Source: Auanema rhodensis (lineage: Eukaryota > Nematoda > Chromadorea > Rhabditida > Rhabditidae). From it: DNA of 64,000 nucleotides. The position numbers were made by a program, and so were the translations under genes. Below are positions 13,339 to 24,569 of the stretch, piece after piece. Position 1 is the stretch's first letter, and each line of letters opens with the position of its first letter. Below the pieces are notes generated by a model. It searched no databases, was not told the origin of the DNA, and saw only the letters and a program-made list of their open reading frames with translations. The stretch lies in the NCBI GenBank assembly GCA_964057225.1, contig OZ059897.1:20274001-20338000 (forward strand), in the 5' to 3' direction.

Positions 13339-16146
13339 AAGGCAAAGACAATGGACCATGTTATTCAACGAAAAAATTAATTCTTCAGGGTGAAAATCGA
13401 GGATATAAGTGTGAACTTATATCAGTTGATATCTCGGTGCATTTTTAAGCTAGCGCAAATCTGATAACACAGATCGACGCAGCTTAAAAATCCGCATCGA
13501 ATGCACTATACTACATTGAGAAACGCTTAATACAAAAATTAGTTATGATCGTTTGAAAAATGATGCATTAGTGTATGTTGAGTTTCCATGTACACTCAAC
13601 ATTGCTTCCAAAAACATTTTGACAAAAATTTTTTCGAAAAATTTCAAAATAATTTAGCAAAAAGTAGATGTTTTTAGATTCCTTTTTTCAAGGCAAAGAC
13701 AATGGACCATGTTATTCAACGAAAAAATTAATTCTTCAGGGTGAAAATCGAGGATATAAGTGTGAACTTATATCAGTTGATATCTCGGTGCATTTTTAAG
13801 CTAGCGCAAATCTGATAACACAGATCGACGCAGCTTAAAAATCCGCATCGAATGCACTATACTACATTAAGAAACGCTTAATACAAAAATTAGTTATGAT
13901 CGTTTGAAAAATGATGCATTAGTGTATGTTGAGTTTCCATGTACACTCAACATTGCTTCCAAAAACATTTTGACAATAATTTTTTCGAAAAATTTCAAAA
14001 TAATTTAGCAAAAAGTAGATGTTTTTAGATTCCTTTATTCAAGGCAAAGACGATGGACAATGTTATTCAACGAAAAAATTAATTCTTCAGGGTGAAAATC
14101 GAGGATATGAGTGTAAACTTATATCAGTTGATATCTCGGTACATTTTTAAGCTAGCGCAAATCTGATAACACAGATCGACGCAGCTTAAAAATCCGCATC
14201 GAATGCACTATACTACATGGAAGAACGCTTAATACAAAAATTAGTTATGATCGTTTGAAAAATGATGCATTAGTGTATGTTGAGTTTCCATGTACACTCA
14301 ACATTGCTTCCAAAAACATTTTGACAAAAATTTTTTCGAAAAATTTCAAAATAATTTAGCAAAAAGTAGATGTTTTTAGATTCCTTTTTTCAAGGCAAAG
14401 ACAATGGACCATGTTATTCAACGAAAAAATTAATTCTTCAGGGTGAAAATCGAGGATATAAGTGTGAACTTATATCAGTTGATATCTCGGTGCATTTTTA
14501 AGCTAGCGCAAATCTGATAACACAGATCGACGCAGCTTAAAAATCCGCATCGAATGCACTATACTACATTAAGAAACACTTAATACAAAAATTAGTTATG
14601 ATCGTTTGAAAAATGATGCATTAGTGTATGTTGAGTTTCCATGTACACTCAACATTGCTTCCAAAAACATTTTGACAAAAATTTTTTCGAAAAATTTCAA
14701 AATAATTTAGCAAAAAGTAGATGTTTTTAGATTCCTTTTTTCAAGGCAAAGACGATGGACAATGTTATTCAACGAAAAAATTAATTCTTCAGGGTGAAAA
14801 TCGAGGATATAAGTGTAAACTTATATCAGTTGATATCTCGGTACATTTTTAAGCTAGCGCAAATCTGATAACACAGATCGACGCAGCTTAAAAATCCGCA
14901 TCGAATGCACTATACTACATGGAAGAACGCTTAATACAAAAATGAGTTATGATCGTTTGAAAAATGATGCATTAGTGTATGTTGAGTTTCCATGTACACT
15001 CAACATTGCTTCCAAAAACATTTTGACAAAAATTTTTTCGAAAAATTTCAAAATAATTTAGCAAAAAGTAGATGTTTTTAGATTCCTTTTTTCAAGGCAA
15101 AGACGATGGACAATGTTATTCAACGAAAAAATTAATTCTTCAGGGTGAAAATCGAGGATATAAGTGTAAACTTATATCAGTTGATATCTCGGTGCATTTT
15201 TAAGCTAGCGCAAATCTGATAACACAGATCGACGCAGCTTTAAAATCCGCATCGAATGCACTATACTACATTGAGAAACGCTTAATACAAAAATTAGTTA
15301 TGATCGTTTGAAAAATGATGCATTAGTGTATGTTGAGTTTCCATGTACACTCAACATTGCTTCCAAAAACATTTTGACAAAAATTTTTTCGAAAAATTTC
15401 AAAATAATTTAGCAAAAAGTAGATGTTTTTAGATTCCTTTTTTCAAGGCGAAGACGATGGACAATGTTATTCAACGAAAAAATTAATTCTTCAGGGTGAA
15501 AATCGAGGATATAAGTGTGAACTTATATCAGTTGATATCTCGGTACATTTTTAAGCTAGCGCAAATCTGATAACACAGATCGATGCAGCTTAAAAATCCG
15601 CATCGAATGCACTATACTACATGGAAGAACGCTTAATACAAAAATTAGTTATGATCGTTTGAAAAATGATGCATTAGTGTATGTTGAGTTTCCATGTACA
15701 CTCAACATTGCTTCCAAAAACATTTTGACAAAAATTTTTTCAAAAAATTTCAAAATAATTTAGCAAAAAGTAGATGTTTTTAGATTCCTTTTTTCAAGGC
15801 AAAGACAATGGACCATGTTATTCAACGAAAAAATTAATTCTTCAGGGTGAAAATCGAGGATATAAGTGTGAACTTATATCAGTTGATATCTCGGTGCATT
15901 TTTAAGCTAGCGCAAATCTGATAACACAGATCGACGCAGCTTAAAAATCCGCATCGAATGCACTATACTACATTGAGAAACGCTTAATACAAAAATTAGT
16001 TATGATCGTTTGAAAAATGATGCATTAGTGTATGTTGAGTTTCCATGTACACTCAACATTGCTTCCAAAAACATTTTGACAAAAATTTTTTCGAAAAATT
16101 TCAAAATAATTTAGCAAAAAGTAGATGTTTTTAGATTCCTTTTTTC

Positions 16147-16496
16147 AAGGCAAAGACGATGGACGATGTTATTCAACGAAAAAATTAATTCTTCAGGGTG
16201 AAAATCGAGGATATAAGTGTGAACTTATATCAGTTGATATCTCGGTGCATTTTTAAGCTAGCGCAAATCTGATAACACAGATCGACGCAGCTCAAAAATC
16301 CGTACGAATGCACTATACTATATTGAGAAACGCTTAATACAAAAATTAGTTATGATCGTTTGAAAAATGATGCATTAGTGTATGTTGAGTTTCCATGTAC
16401 ACTCAACATTGCTTCCAAAAACATTTTGACAAAAATTTTTTCGAAAAATTTCAAAATAATTTAGCAAAAAGTAGATGTTTTTAGATTCCTTTTTTC
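16147..16496 (+). repeat. First 350-bp deletion-type monomer
   Basis: This is the first unit from the left with CTC for CTT at 145-147, CCGTACG for CCGCATCG (one base lost), ATATTGAG and GACGATGGACGATG. Nineteen more units with the CTC and deletion changes follow, starting at 24570, 26676, 29834, 32641, 35448, 47029, 48783, 49484, 50887, 52290, 52991, 55447, 56850, 57200, 57901, 59304, 60356, 61057 and 63513. It keeps the TAG at 317-319 that later members lose. It marks the left limit of the newer monomer types. Confidence 0.85.
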
Positions 16497-16847
16497 AAGG
16501 CAAAGACGATGGACAATGTTATTCAACGAAAAAATTAATTCTTCAGGGTGAAAATCGAGGATATAAGTGTAAACTTATATCAGTTGATATCTCGGTGCAT
16601 TTTTAAGCTAGCGCAAATCTGATAACACAGATCGACGCAGCTTAAAAATCCGCATCGAATGCACTATACTACATTGAGAAACGCTTAATACAAAAATTAG
16701 TTATGATCGTTTGAAAAATGATGCATTAGTGTATGTTGAGTTTACATGTACACTCAACATTGCTTCCAAAAACATTTTGACAAAAATTTTTTCGAAAAAT
16801 TTCAAAATAATTTAGCAAAAAGTAGATGTTTTTAGATTCCTTTTTTC

Positions 16848-17549
16848 AAGGCAAAGACGATGGACAATGTTATTCAACGAAAAAATTATTTCTTCAGGGT
16901 GAAAATCGAGGATATAAGTGTGAACTTATATCAGTTGATATATCGGTGCATTTTTAAGCTAGCGCAAATCTGATAACACAGATCGACGCAGCTTAAAAAT
17001 CCGCATCGAATGCACTATACTACATTAAGAAACGCTTAATACAAAAATTAGTTATGATCGTTTGAAAAATGATGCATTAGTGTATGTTGAGTTTCCATGT
17101 ACACTCAACATTGCTTCCAAAAACATTTTGACAAAAATTTTTTCGAAAAATTTCAAAATAATTTAGCAAAAAGTAGATGTTTTTAGATTCCTTTTTTCAA
17201 GGCAAAGACGATGGACAATGTTATTCAACGAAAAAATTATTTCTTCAGGGTGAAAATCGAGGATATAAGTGTGAACTTATATCAGTTGATATATCGGTGC
17301 ATTTTTAAGCTAGCGCAAATCTGATAACACAGATCGACGCAGCTTAAAAATCCGCATCGAATGCACTATATTACATTAAGAAACGCTTAATACAAAAATT
17401 AGTTATGATCGTTTGAAAAATGATGCATTAGTGTATGTTGAGTTTCCATGTACACTCAACATTGCTTCCAAAAACATTTTGACAAAAATTGTTTCGAAAA
17501 ATTTCAAAATAATTTAGCAAAAAGTAGATGTTTTTAGATTCCTTTTTTC
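16848..17549 (+). repeat. Tandem pair sharing GATATATCGG
   Basis: Monomers 49 and 50 are the first with TTATTTC, and both carry GATATATCGG, which I did not see elsewhere. They look like a recent single-monomer duplication. The second also has CTATATTACATT and AAAATTGTTTCG as private changes. Confidence 0.75.
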
Positions 17550-17900
17550 AAGGCAAAGACGATGAACAATGTTATTCAACGAAAAAATTAATTTTTCAGG
17601 GTGAAAATCGAGGATATAAGTGTAAACTTATATCAGTTGATATCTCGGTGCATTTTTAAGCTAGCGCAAATCTGATAACACAGATCGACGCAGCTTAAAA
17701 ATCCGCATCGAATGCACTATACTACATTGAGAAACGCTTAATACAAAAATTAGTTATGATCGTTTGAAAAATGATGCATTAGTGTATGTTGAGTTTCCAT
17801 GTACACTCAACATTGCTTCCAAAAACATTTTGACAAAAATTTTTTCGAAAAATTTCAAAATAATTTAGCAAAAAGTAGATGTTTTTAGATTCCTTTTTTC

Positions 17901-18953
17901 AAGGCAAAGACAATGGACCATGTTATTCAACGAAAAAATTAATTCTTCAGGGTGAAAATCGAGGATATAAGTGTAAACTTATATCATTTGATATCTCGGT
18001 GCATTTTTAAGCTAGCGCAAATCTGATAACATAGATCGACGCAGCTTAAAAATCCGCATCGAATGCACTATACTACATTGAGAAACGCTTAATACAAAAA
18101 TTAGTTATGATCGTTTGAAAAATGATGCATTAGTGTATGTTGAGTTTCCATGTACACTCAACATTGCTTCCAAAAACATTTTGACAAAAATTTTTTCGAA
18201 AAATTTCAAAATAATTTAGCAAAAAGTAGATGTTTTTAGATTCCTTATTTCAAGGCAAAGACAATGGACCATGTTATTCAACGAAAAAATTAATTCTTCA
18301 GGGTGAAAATCGAGGATATAAGTGTGAACTTATATCAGTTGATATCTCGGTACATTTTTGAGCTAGCGCAAATCTGATAACACAGATCGACGCAGCTTAA
18401 AAATCCGCATCGAATGCACTATACTACATGGAAGAACGCTTAATACAAAAATTAGTTATGATCGTTTGAAAAATGATGCATTAGTGTATGTTGAGTTTCC
18501 ATGTACACTCAACATTGCTTCCAAAAACATTTTGACAAAAATTTTTTCGAAAAATTTCAAAATAATTTAGCAAAAAGTAGATGTTTTTAGATTCCTTTTT
18601 TCAAGGCAAAGACAATGGACCATGTTATTCAACGAAAAAATTAATTCTTCAGGGTGAAAATCGAGGATATAAGTGTAAACTTATATCATTTGATATCTCG
18701 GTGCATTTTTAAGCTAGCGCAAATCTGATAACATAGATCGACGCAGCTTAAAAATCCGCATCGAATGCACTATACTACATTGAGAAACGCTTAATACAAA
18801 AATTAGTTATGATCGTTTGAAAAATGATGCATTAGTGTATGTTGAGTTTCCATGTACACTCAACATTGCTTCCAAAAACATTTTGACAAAAATTTTTTCG
18901 AAAAATTTCAAAATAATTTAGCAAAAAGTAGATGTTTTTAGATTCCTTTTTTC
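17901..18953 (+). repeat. Q units sharing ACATAGATCG, two monomers apart
   Basis: Monomers 52 and 54 are Q-type units that share ACATAGATCG in the loop-side arm of dyad 2 and TTGAG. Monomer 53, a TACAT/GGAAGA unit with TTTTTGAGC, separates them. This is best explained by a 702-bp dimer exchange. Confidence 0.7.
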
Positions 18954-20771
18954 AAGGCAAAGACGATGGACAATGTTATTTAACGAAAAAATTAATTCTT
19001 CAGGGTGAAAATCGAGGATAAAAGTGTAAACTTATATCAGTTGATATCTCGGTGCATTTTTAAGCTAGCGCAAATCTGATAACACAGATCGACGCAGCTT
19101 AAAAATCCGCATCGAATGCACTATACTACATTGAGAAACGCTTAATACAAAAATTAGTTATGATCGTTTGAAAAATGATGCATTAGTGTATGTTGAGTTT
19201 CCATGTACACTCAACATTGCTTCCAAAAACATTTTGACAAAAATTTTTTCGAAAAATTTCAAAATAATTTAGCAAAAAGTAGATGTTTTTAGATTCCTTT
19301 TTTCAAGGCAAAGACAATGGACCATGTTATTCAACGAAAAAATTAATTCTTCAGGGTGAAAATCGAGGATATAAGTGTGAACTTATATCAGTTGATATCT
19401 CGGTGCATTTTTAAGCTAGCGCAAATCTGATAACACAGATCGACGCAGCTTAAAAATCCGCATCGAATGCACTATACTACATAGAAGAACGCTTAATACA
19501 AAAATTAGTTATGATCGTTTGAAAAATGATGCATTAGTGTATGTTGAGTTTCCATGTACACTCAACAATGCTTCCAAAAACATTTTGACAAAAATTTTTT
19601 CGAAAAATTTCAAAATAATTTAGCAAAAAGTAGATGTTTTTAGATTTCATTTTTCAAGGCAAAGACGATGGACAATGTTATTCAACGAAAAAATTAATTC
19701 TTCAGGGTGAAAATCGAGGATATAAGTGTGAACTTATATCAGTTGATATCTCGGTGCATTTTTAAGCTAGCGCAAATCTGATAACACAGATCGACGCAGC
19801 TTAAAAATCCGCATCGAATGCACTATACTACATAGAAGAACGCTTAATACAAAAATTAGTTATGATCGTTTGAAAAATGATGCATTAGTGTATGTTGAGT
19901 TTCCATGTACACTCAACATTGCTTCCAAAAACATTTTGACAAAAATTTTTTCGAAAAATTTCAAAATAATTTAGCAAAAAGTAGATGTTTTTAGATTCCT
20001 TTTTTCAAGGCAAAGACGATGAACAATGTTATTTAACGAAAAAATTAATTCTTCAGGGTGAAAATCGAGGATAAAAGTGTAAACTTATATCAGTTGATAT
20101 CTCGGTGCATTTTTAAGCTAGCGCAAATCTGATAACACAGATCGACGCAGCTTAAAAATCCGCATCGAATGCACTATACTACATTGAGAAACGCTTAATA
20201 CAAAAATTAGTTATGATCGTTTGAAAAATGATGCATTAGTGTATGTTGAGTTTCCATGTACACTCAACATTGCTTCCAAAAACATTTTGACAAAAATTTT
20301 TTCGAAAAATTTCAAAATAATTTAGCAAAAAGTAGATGTTTTTAGATTCCTTTTTTCAAGGCAAAGACAATGGACCATGTTATTCAACGAAAAAATTAAT
20401 TCTTCAGGGTGAAAATCGAGGATATAAGTGTGAACTTATATCGGTTGATATCTCGGTGCATTTTTAAGCTAGCGCAAATCTGATAACACAGCTCGACGCA
20501 GCTTAAAAATCCGCATCGAATGCACTATACTACATAGAAGAACGCTTAATACAAAAATTAGTTATGATCGTTTGAAAAATGATGCATTAGTGTATGTTTA
20601 GTTTCCATGTACACTCAACAATGCTTCCAAAAACATTTTGACAAAAATTTTTTCGAAAAATTTCAAAATAATTTAGCAAAAAGTAGATGTTTTTAGATTT
20701 CATTTTTCAAGGCAAAGACGATGGACAATGTTATTCAACGAAAAAATTAATTCTTCAGGGTGAAAATCGAG

Positions 20772-20793
20772 GATATAAGTGTGAACTTATATC
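20772..20793. repeat. Dyad 1: 9-bp inverted repeat, 4-bp spacer (representative copy)
   Basis: GATATAAGT and its exact reverse complement ACTTATATC flank the spacer GTGA (GTAA in many copies). It occupies monomer positions 64-85 and recurs every 351 bp. R-type monomers carry GATAAAAGT in the left arm, which costs one pair. Compact dyads like this can extrude as short cruciforms or bind dimeric proteins; no function is shown by the sequence. Confidence 0.9.
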
Positions 20794-20802
20794 AGTTGAT
20801 AT
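20789..20802. repeat. Dyad 1b: ATATCA/TGATAT, 2-bp spacer, overlapping dyad 1
   Basis: ATATCA and TGATAT flank a two-base spacer at monomer positions 81-94. The right arm of dyad 1 is shared with the left arm of this one, so two alternative hairpins compete for the same bases. The spacer is the most variable spot of the monomer (GT, TT or GA, and AA at 55180-55200 and 63245-63255), while the arms are largely kept. Two copies (20437-20450 and 22191-22204) carry ATATCG in the left arm. Confidence 0.85.
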
Positions 20803-20810
20803 CTCGGTGC

Positions 20811-20861
20811 ATTTTTAAGCTAGCGCAAATCTGATAACACAGATCGACGCAGCTTAAAAAT
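20811..20861. repeat. Dyad 2: 51-bp imperfect hairpin (representative copy)
   Basis: Left arm ATTTTTAAGCT pairs perfectly with right arm AGCTTAAAAAT (11 bp). After one unpaired A, GCG pairs with CGC, then three mismatched positions (CAA against CGA). ATCTG then pairs with CAGAT around the loop ATAACA. That is 19 paired positions of 22 in 51 bp, at monomer positions 103-153. It is present in every monomer. The 350-bp monomers have AGCTCAAAAAT in the right arm, one mismatch as plus-strand RNA but a G-U wobble as minus-strand RNA. It is the strongest potential secondary structure in the repeat. Confidence 0.9.
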
Positions 20862-20916
20862 CCGCATCGAATGCACTATACTACATTGAGAAACGCTTAA
20901 TACAAAAATTAGTTAT

Positions 20917-20972
20917 GATCGTTTGAAAAATGATGCATTAGTGTATGTTGAGTTTCCATGTACACTCAACAT
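20917..20972. repeat. Conserved core of the monomer
   Basis: Monomer positions 209-264 show almost no recurrent variation across the window, whereas positions 1-208 carry more than a dozen recurrent variant sites. The few changes I saw are singletons or shared by two to four related copies, such as CAACAATGC near 19566, 20615, 21320 and 22370, and TATTTTGAG at 43755 and 44457. The core ends with dyad 3. A local drop in variation is what a protein-binding or structural constraint would give, but gene conversion could also produce it. Confidence 0.6.
20945..20972. repeat. Dyad 3: 9-bp inverted repeat with 10-bp loop
   Basis: ATGTTGAGT and its exact reverse complement ACTCAACAT flank the loop TTCCATGTAC, at monomer positions 237-264. 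Two variants fall in the loop (ATTTACAC near 601, TTTACATG near 16741) and leave the arms intact. Arm changes are rare: TTTAG near 20598, TTTTG at 43756 and 44458, and the terminal base in the four CAACAATGC copies. Confidence 0.9.
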
Positions 20973-20993
20973 TGCTTCCAAAAACATTTTGAC

Positions 20994-21014
20994 AAAAATT
21001 TTTTCGAAAAATTT
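20994..21014. repeat. Dyad 4: A/T-tract palindrome centred on TTCGAA
   Basis: TTTTTCGAAAAA is a perfect 12-bp palindrome (monomer positions 292-303). It sits inside a longer near-palindrome of A- and T-tracts that would need one bulged T to extend to AAATTT arms. It is followed by further A-tracts at about 307, 313 and 321, making this the most A/T-rich part of the monomer and a likely bent or poorly nucleosome-binding stretch (inference). One copy (44515-44525) has lost a base here; another near 15741 has TTTTTTCAAAA. Confidence 0.8.
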
Positions 21015-23165
21015 CAAAATAATTTAGCAAAAAGTAGATGTTTTTAGATTCCTTTTTTCAAGGCAAAGACAATGGACCATGTTATTCAACGAAAAAATTA
21101 ATTCTTCAGGGTGAAAATCGAGGATATAAGTGTGAACTTATATCAGTTGATATCTCGGTGCATTTTTAAGCTAGCGCAAATCTGATAACACAGATCGACG
21201 CAGCTTAAAAATCCGCATCGAATGCACTATACTACATAGAAGAACGCTTAATACAAAAATTAGTTATGATCGTTTGAAAAATGATGCATTAGTGTATGTT
21301 GAGTTTCCATGTACACTCAACAATGCTTCCAAAAACATTTTGACAAAAATTTTTTCGAAAAATTTCAAAATAATTTAGCAAAAAGTAGATGTTTTTAGAT
21401 TTCATTTTTCAAGGCAAAGACGATGGACAATGTTATTCAACGAAAAAATTAATTCTTCAGGGTGAAAATCGAGGATATAAGTGTGAACTTATATCAGTTG
21501 ATATCTCGGTGCATTTTTAAGCTAGCGCAAATCTGATAACACAGATCGACGCAGCTTAAAAATCCGCATCGAATGCACTATACTACATAGAAGAACGCTT
21601 AATACAAAAATTAGTTATGATCGTTTGAAAAATGATGCATTAGTGTATGTTGAGTTTCCATGTACACTCAACATTGCTTCCAAAAACATTTTGACAAAAA
21701 TTTTTTCGAAAAATTTCAAAATAATTTAGCAAAAAGTAGATGTTTTTAGATTCCTTTTTTCAAGGCAAAGACGATGAACAATGTTATTTAACGAAAAAAT
21801 TAATTCTTCAGGGTGAAAATCGAGGATAAAAGTGTAAACTTATATCAGTTGATATCTCGGTGCATTTTTAAGCTAGCGCAAATCTGATAACACAGATCGA
21901 CGCAGCTTAAAAATCCGCATCGAATGCACTATACTACATTGAGAAACGCTTAATACAAAAATTAGTTATGATCGTTTGAAAAATGATGCATTAGTGTATG
22001 TTGAGTTTCCATGTACACTCAACATTGCTTCCAAAAACATTTTGACAAAAATTTTTTCGAAAAATTTCAAAATAATTTAGCAAAAAGTAGATGTTTTTAG
22101 ATTCCTTTTTTCAAGGCAAAGACAATGGACCATGTTATTCAACGAAAAAATTAATTCTTCAGGGTGAAAATCGAGGATATAAGTGTGAACTTATATCGGT
22201 TGATATCTCGGTGCATTTTTAAGCTAGCGCAAATCTGATAACACAGATCGACGCAGCTTAAAAATCCGCATCGAATGCACTATACTACATAGAAGAACGC
22301 TTAATACAAAAATTAGTTATGATCGTTTGAAAAATGATGCATTAGTGTATGTTGAGTTTCCATGTACACTCAACAATGCTTCCAAAAACATTTTGACAAA
22401 AATTTTTTCGAAAAATTTCAAAATAATTTAGCAAAAAGTAGATGTTTTTAGATTTCATTTTTCAAGGCAAAGACGATGGACAATGTTATTCAACGAAAAA
22501 ATTAATTCTTCAGGGTGAAAATCGAGGATATAAGTGTGAACTTATATCAGTTGATATCTCGGTGCATTTTTAAGCTAGCGCAAATCTGATAACACAGATC
22601 GACGCAGCTTAAAAATCCGCATCGAATGCACTATACTACATAGAAGAACGCTTAATACAAAAATTAGTTATGATCGTTTGAAAAATGATGCATTAGTGTA
22701 TGTTGAGTTTCCATGTACACTCAACATTGCTTCCAAAAACATTTTGACAAAAATTTTTTCGAAAAATTTCAAAATAATTTAGCAAAAAGTAGATGTTTTT
22801 AGATTCCTTTTTTCAAGGCAAAGACAATGGACCATGTTATTCAACGAAAAAATTAATTCTTCAGGGTGAAAATCGAGGATATAAGTGTGAACTTATATCA
22901 GTTGATATCTCGGTGCATTTTTAAGCTAGCGCAAATCTGATAACACAGATCGACGCAGCTTAAAAATCCGCATCGAATGCACTATACTACATTGAGAAAC
23001 GCTTAATACAAAAATTAGTTATGATCGTTTGAAAAATGATGCATTAGTGTATGTTGAGTTTCCATGTACACTCAACATTGCTTCCAAAAACATTTCGACA
23101 AAAATTTTTTCGAAAAATTTCAAAATAATTTAGCAAAAAGTAGATGTTTTTAGATTCCTTTTTTC

Positions 23166-24569
23166 AAGGCAAAGACAATGGACCATGTTATTCAACGAAA
23201 AAATTAATTCTTCAGGGTGAAAATCGAGGATATAAGTGTGAACTTATATCAGTTGATATCTCGGTGCATTTTTAAGCTAGCGCAAATCTGATAACACAGA
23301 TCGACGCAGCTTAAAAATCCGCATCGAATGCACTATACTACATAGAAGAACGCTTAATACAAAAATTAGTTATGATCGTTTGAAAAATGATGCATTAGTG
23401 TATGTTGAGTTTCCATGTACACTCAACATTGCTTCCAAAAACATTTTGACAAAAATTTTTTCGAAAAATTTCAAAATAATTTAGCAAAAAGTAGATGTTT
23501 TTAGATTCCTTTTTTCAAGGCAAAGACGATGGACAATGTTATTCAACGAAAAAATTATTTCTTCAGGGTGAAAATCGAGGATATAAGTGTGAACTTATAT
23601 CAGTTGATATCTCGGTGCATTTTTAAGCTAGCGCAAATCTGATAACACAGATCGACGCAGCTTAAAAATCCGCATCGAATGCACTATACTACATTGAGAA
23701 ACGCTTAATACAAAAATTAGTTATGATCGTTTGAAAAATGATGCATTAGTGTATGTTGAGTTTCCATGTACACTCAACATTGCTTCCAAAAACATTTTGA
23801 CAAAAATTTTTTCGAAAAATTTCAAAATAATTTAGCAAAAAGTAGATGTTTTTAGATTCCTTTTTTCAAGGCAAAGACAATGGACCATGTTATTCAACGA
23901 AAAAATTAATTCTTCAGGGTGAAAATCGAGGATATAAGTGTGAACTTATATCAGTTGATATCTCGGTGCATTTTTAAGCTAGCGCAAATCTGATAACACA
24001 GATCGACGCAGCTTAAAAATCCGCATCGAATGCACTATACTACATAGAAGAACGCTTAATACAAAAATTAGTTATGATCGTTTGAAAAATGATGCATTAG
24101 TGTATGTTGAGTTTCCATGTACACTCAACATTGCTTCCAAAAACATTTTGACAAAAATTTTTTCGAAAAATTTCAAAATAATTTAGCAAAAAGTAGATGT
24201 TTTTAGATTCCTTTTTTCAAGGCAAAGACGATGGACAATGTTATTCAACGAAAAAATTATTTCTTCAGGGTGAAAATCGAGGATATAAGTGTGAACTTAT
24301 ATCAGTTGATATCTCGGTGCATTTTTAAGCTAGCGCAAATCTGATAACACAGATCGACGCAGCTTAAAAATCCGCATCGAATGCACTATACTACATTGAG
24401 AAACGCTTAATACAAAAATTAGTTATGATCGTTTGAAAAATGATGCATTAGTGTATGTTGAGTTTCCATGTACACTCAACATTGCTTCCTAAAACATTTT
24501 GACAAAAATTTTTTCGAAAAATTTCAAAATAATTTAGCAAAAAGTAGATGTTTTTAGATTCCTTTTTTC
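23166..24569 (+). repeat. 702-bp dimer, two copies
   Basis: Monomers 67-68 and 69-70 alternate an S unit with AGAAGA and a TTATTTC unit with TTGAG. The last unit ends with the private pair CTTCCTAAAAC and CAAGCCAAAG. The same alternation returns at 28430-29833. Confidence 0.8.

Larger units (their letters stand above)
1..16146 (+). repeat. Left block: Q/R/S/T monomer mixture, 46 units
   Basis: Monomers 1-46 are all exactly 351 bp, with no indel in 16 kb. Most carry GACAATGGACC (types Q and S), TTTAACG plus GATAAAAG (type R) or GACGATGAAC plus CAGATG (type T), with a minority of TACAT plus GGAAGA units. The deletion type, TTATTTC and GACGATGGACGATG variants that dominate the right half are absent. 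There is no single fixed higher-order unit, only local repeats of 4, 5 or 7 monomers. Confidence 0.85.
20709..21059 (+). repeat. Representative near-consensus monomer
   Basis: This 351-bp unit (monomer 60) is close to the commonest base at each position and is used here as the coordinate frame. It has 110 G/C bases (31.3%). Recurrent variant positions across the array are 6 (A/G), 12 (G/A), 16 (G/A), 19 (A/C/G), 28 (C/T), 42 (A/T), 68 (T/A), 75 (G/A), 87-88, 101 (G/A), 146 (T/C), 156-159 (one-base deletion), 176 (C/T), 179-184 (TGAGAA, TAAGAA, GGAAGA or AGAAGA), 208 (T/A), 272 (A/G), 277 (C/G), 317 (T/A), 321 (A/G), 337, 339, 343 and 351. Positions 209-271 are nearly invariant. Single sites for GCTAGC, GATATC, TTCGAA and TGTACA recur once per unit in most copies. 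Confidence 0.95.
19305..22814 (+). repeat. Five-monomer higher-order repeat, two copies (1755 bp each)
   Basis: Monomers 56-60 (19305-21059) and 61-65 (21060-22814) match in order. The order is: S with AGAAGA, CAACAATGC and TTTCATTTTT; GACGATGGAC with AGAAGA; R-like with GACGATGAAC; S with ATATCGGTTG plus CAACAATGC; then a GTGTGAAC unit. The fifth units differ (TTGAG against AGAAGA), and the CAGCTCGAC and TTTAG changes are found only in the first copy. The CAACAATGC and TTTCATTTTT markers appear nowhere else that I saw. Confidence 0.8.

Noticed and set aside
20821-20833. RNA polymerase III A-box-like TAGCGCAAATC
   Set aside because: It lacks the final G of the A box, and no convincing B box (GGTTCGANTCC) lies downstream in the monomer, so a tRNA- or SINE-derived origin is not supported.
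20994-21014. CENP-B box
   Set aside because: The TTCG followed by four bases and A is present in dyad 4, but the required CGGG half is absent (TCAA instead). No other position in the monomer fits.
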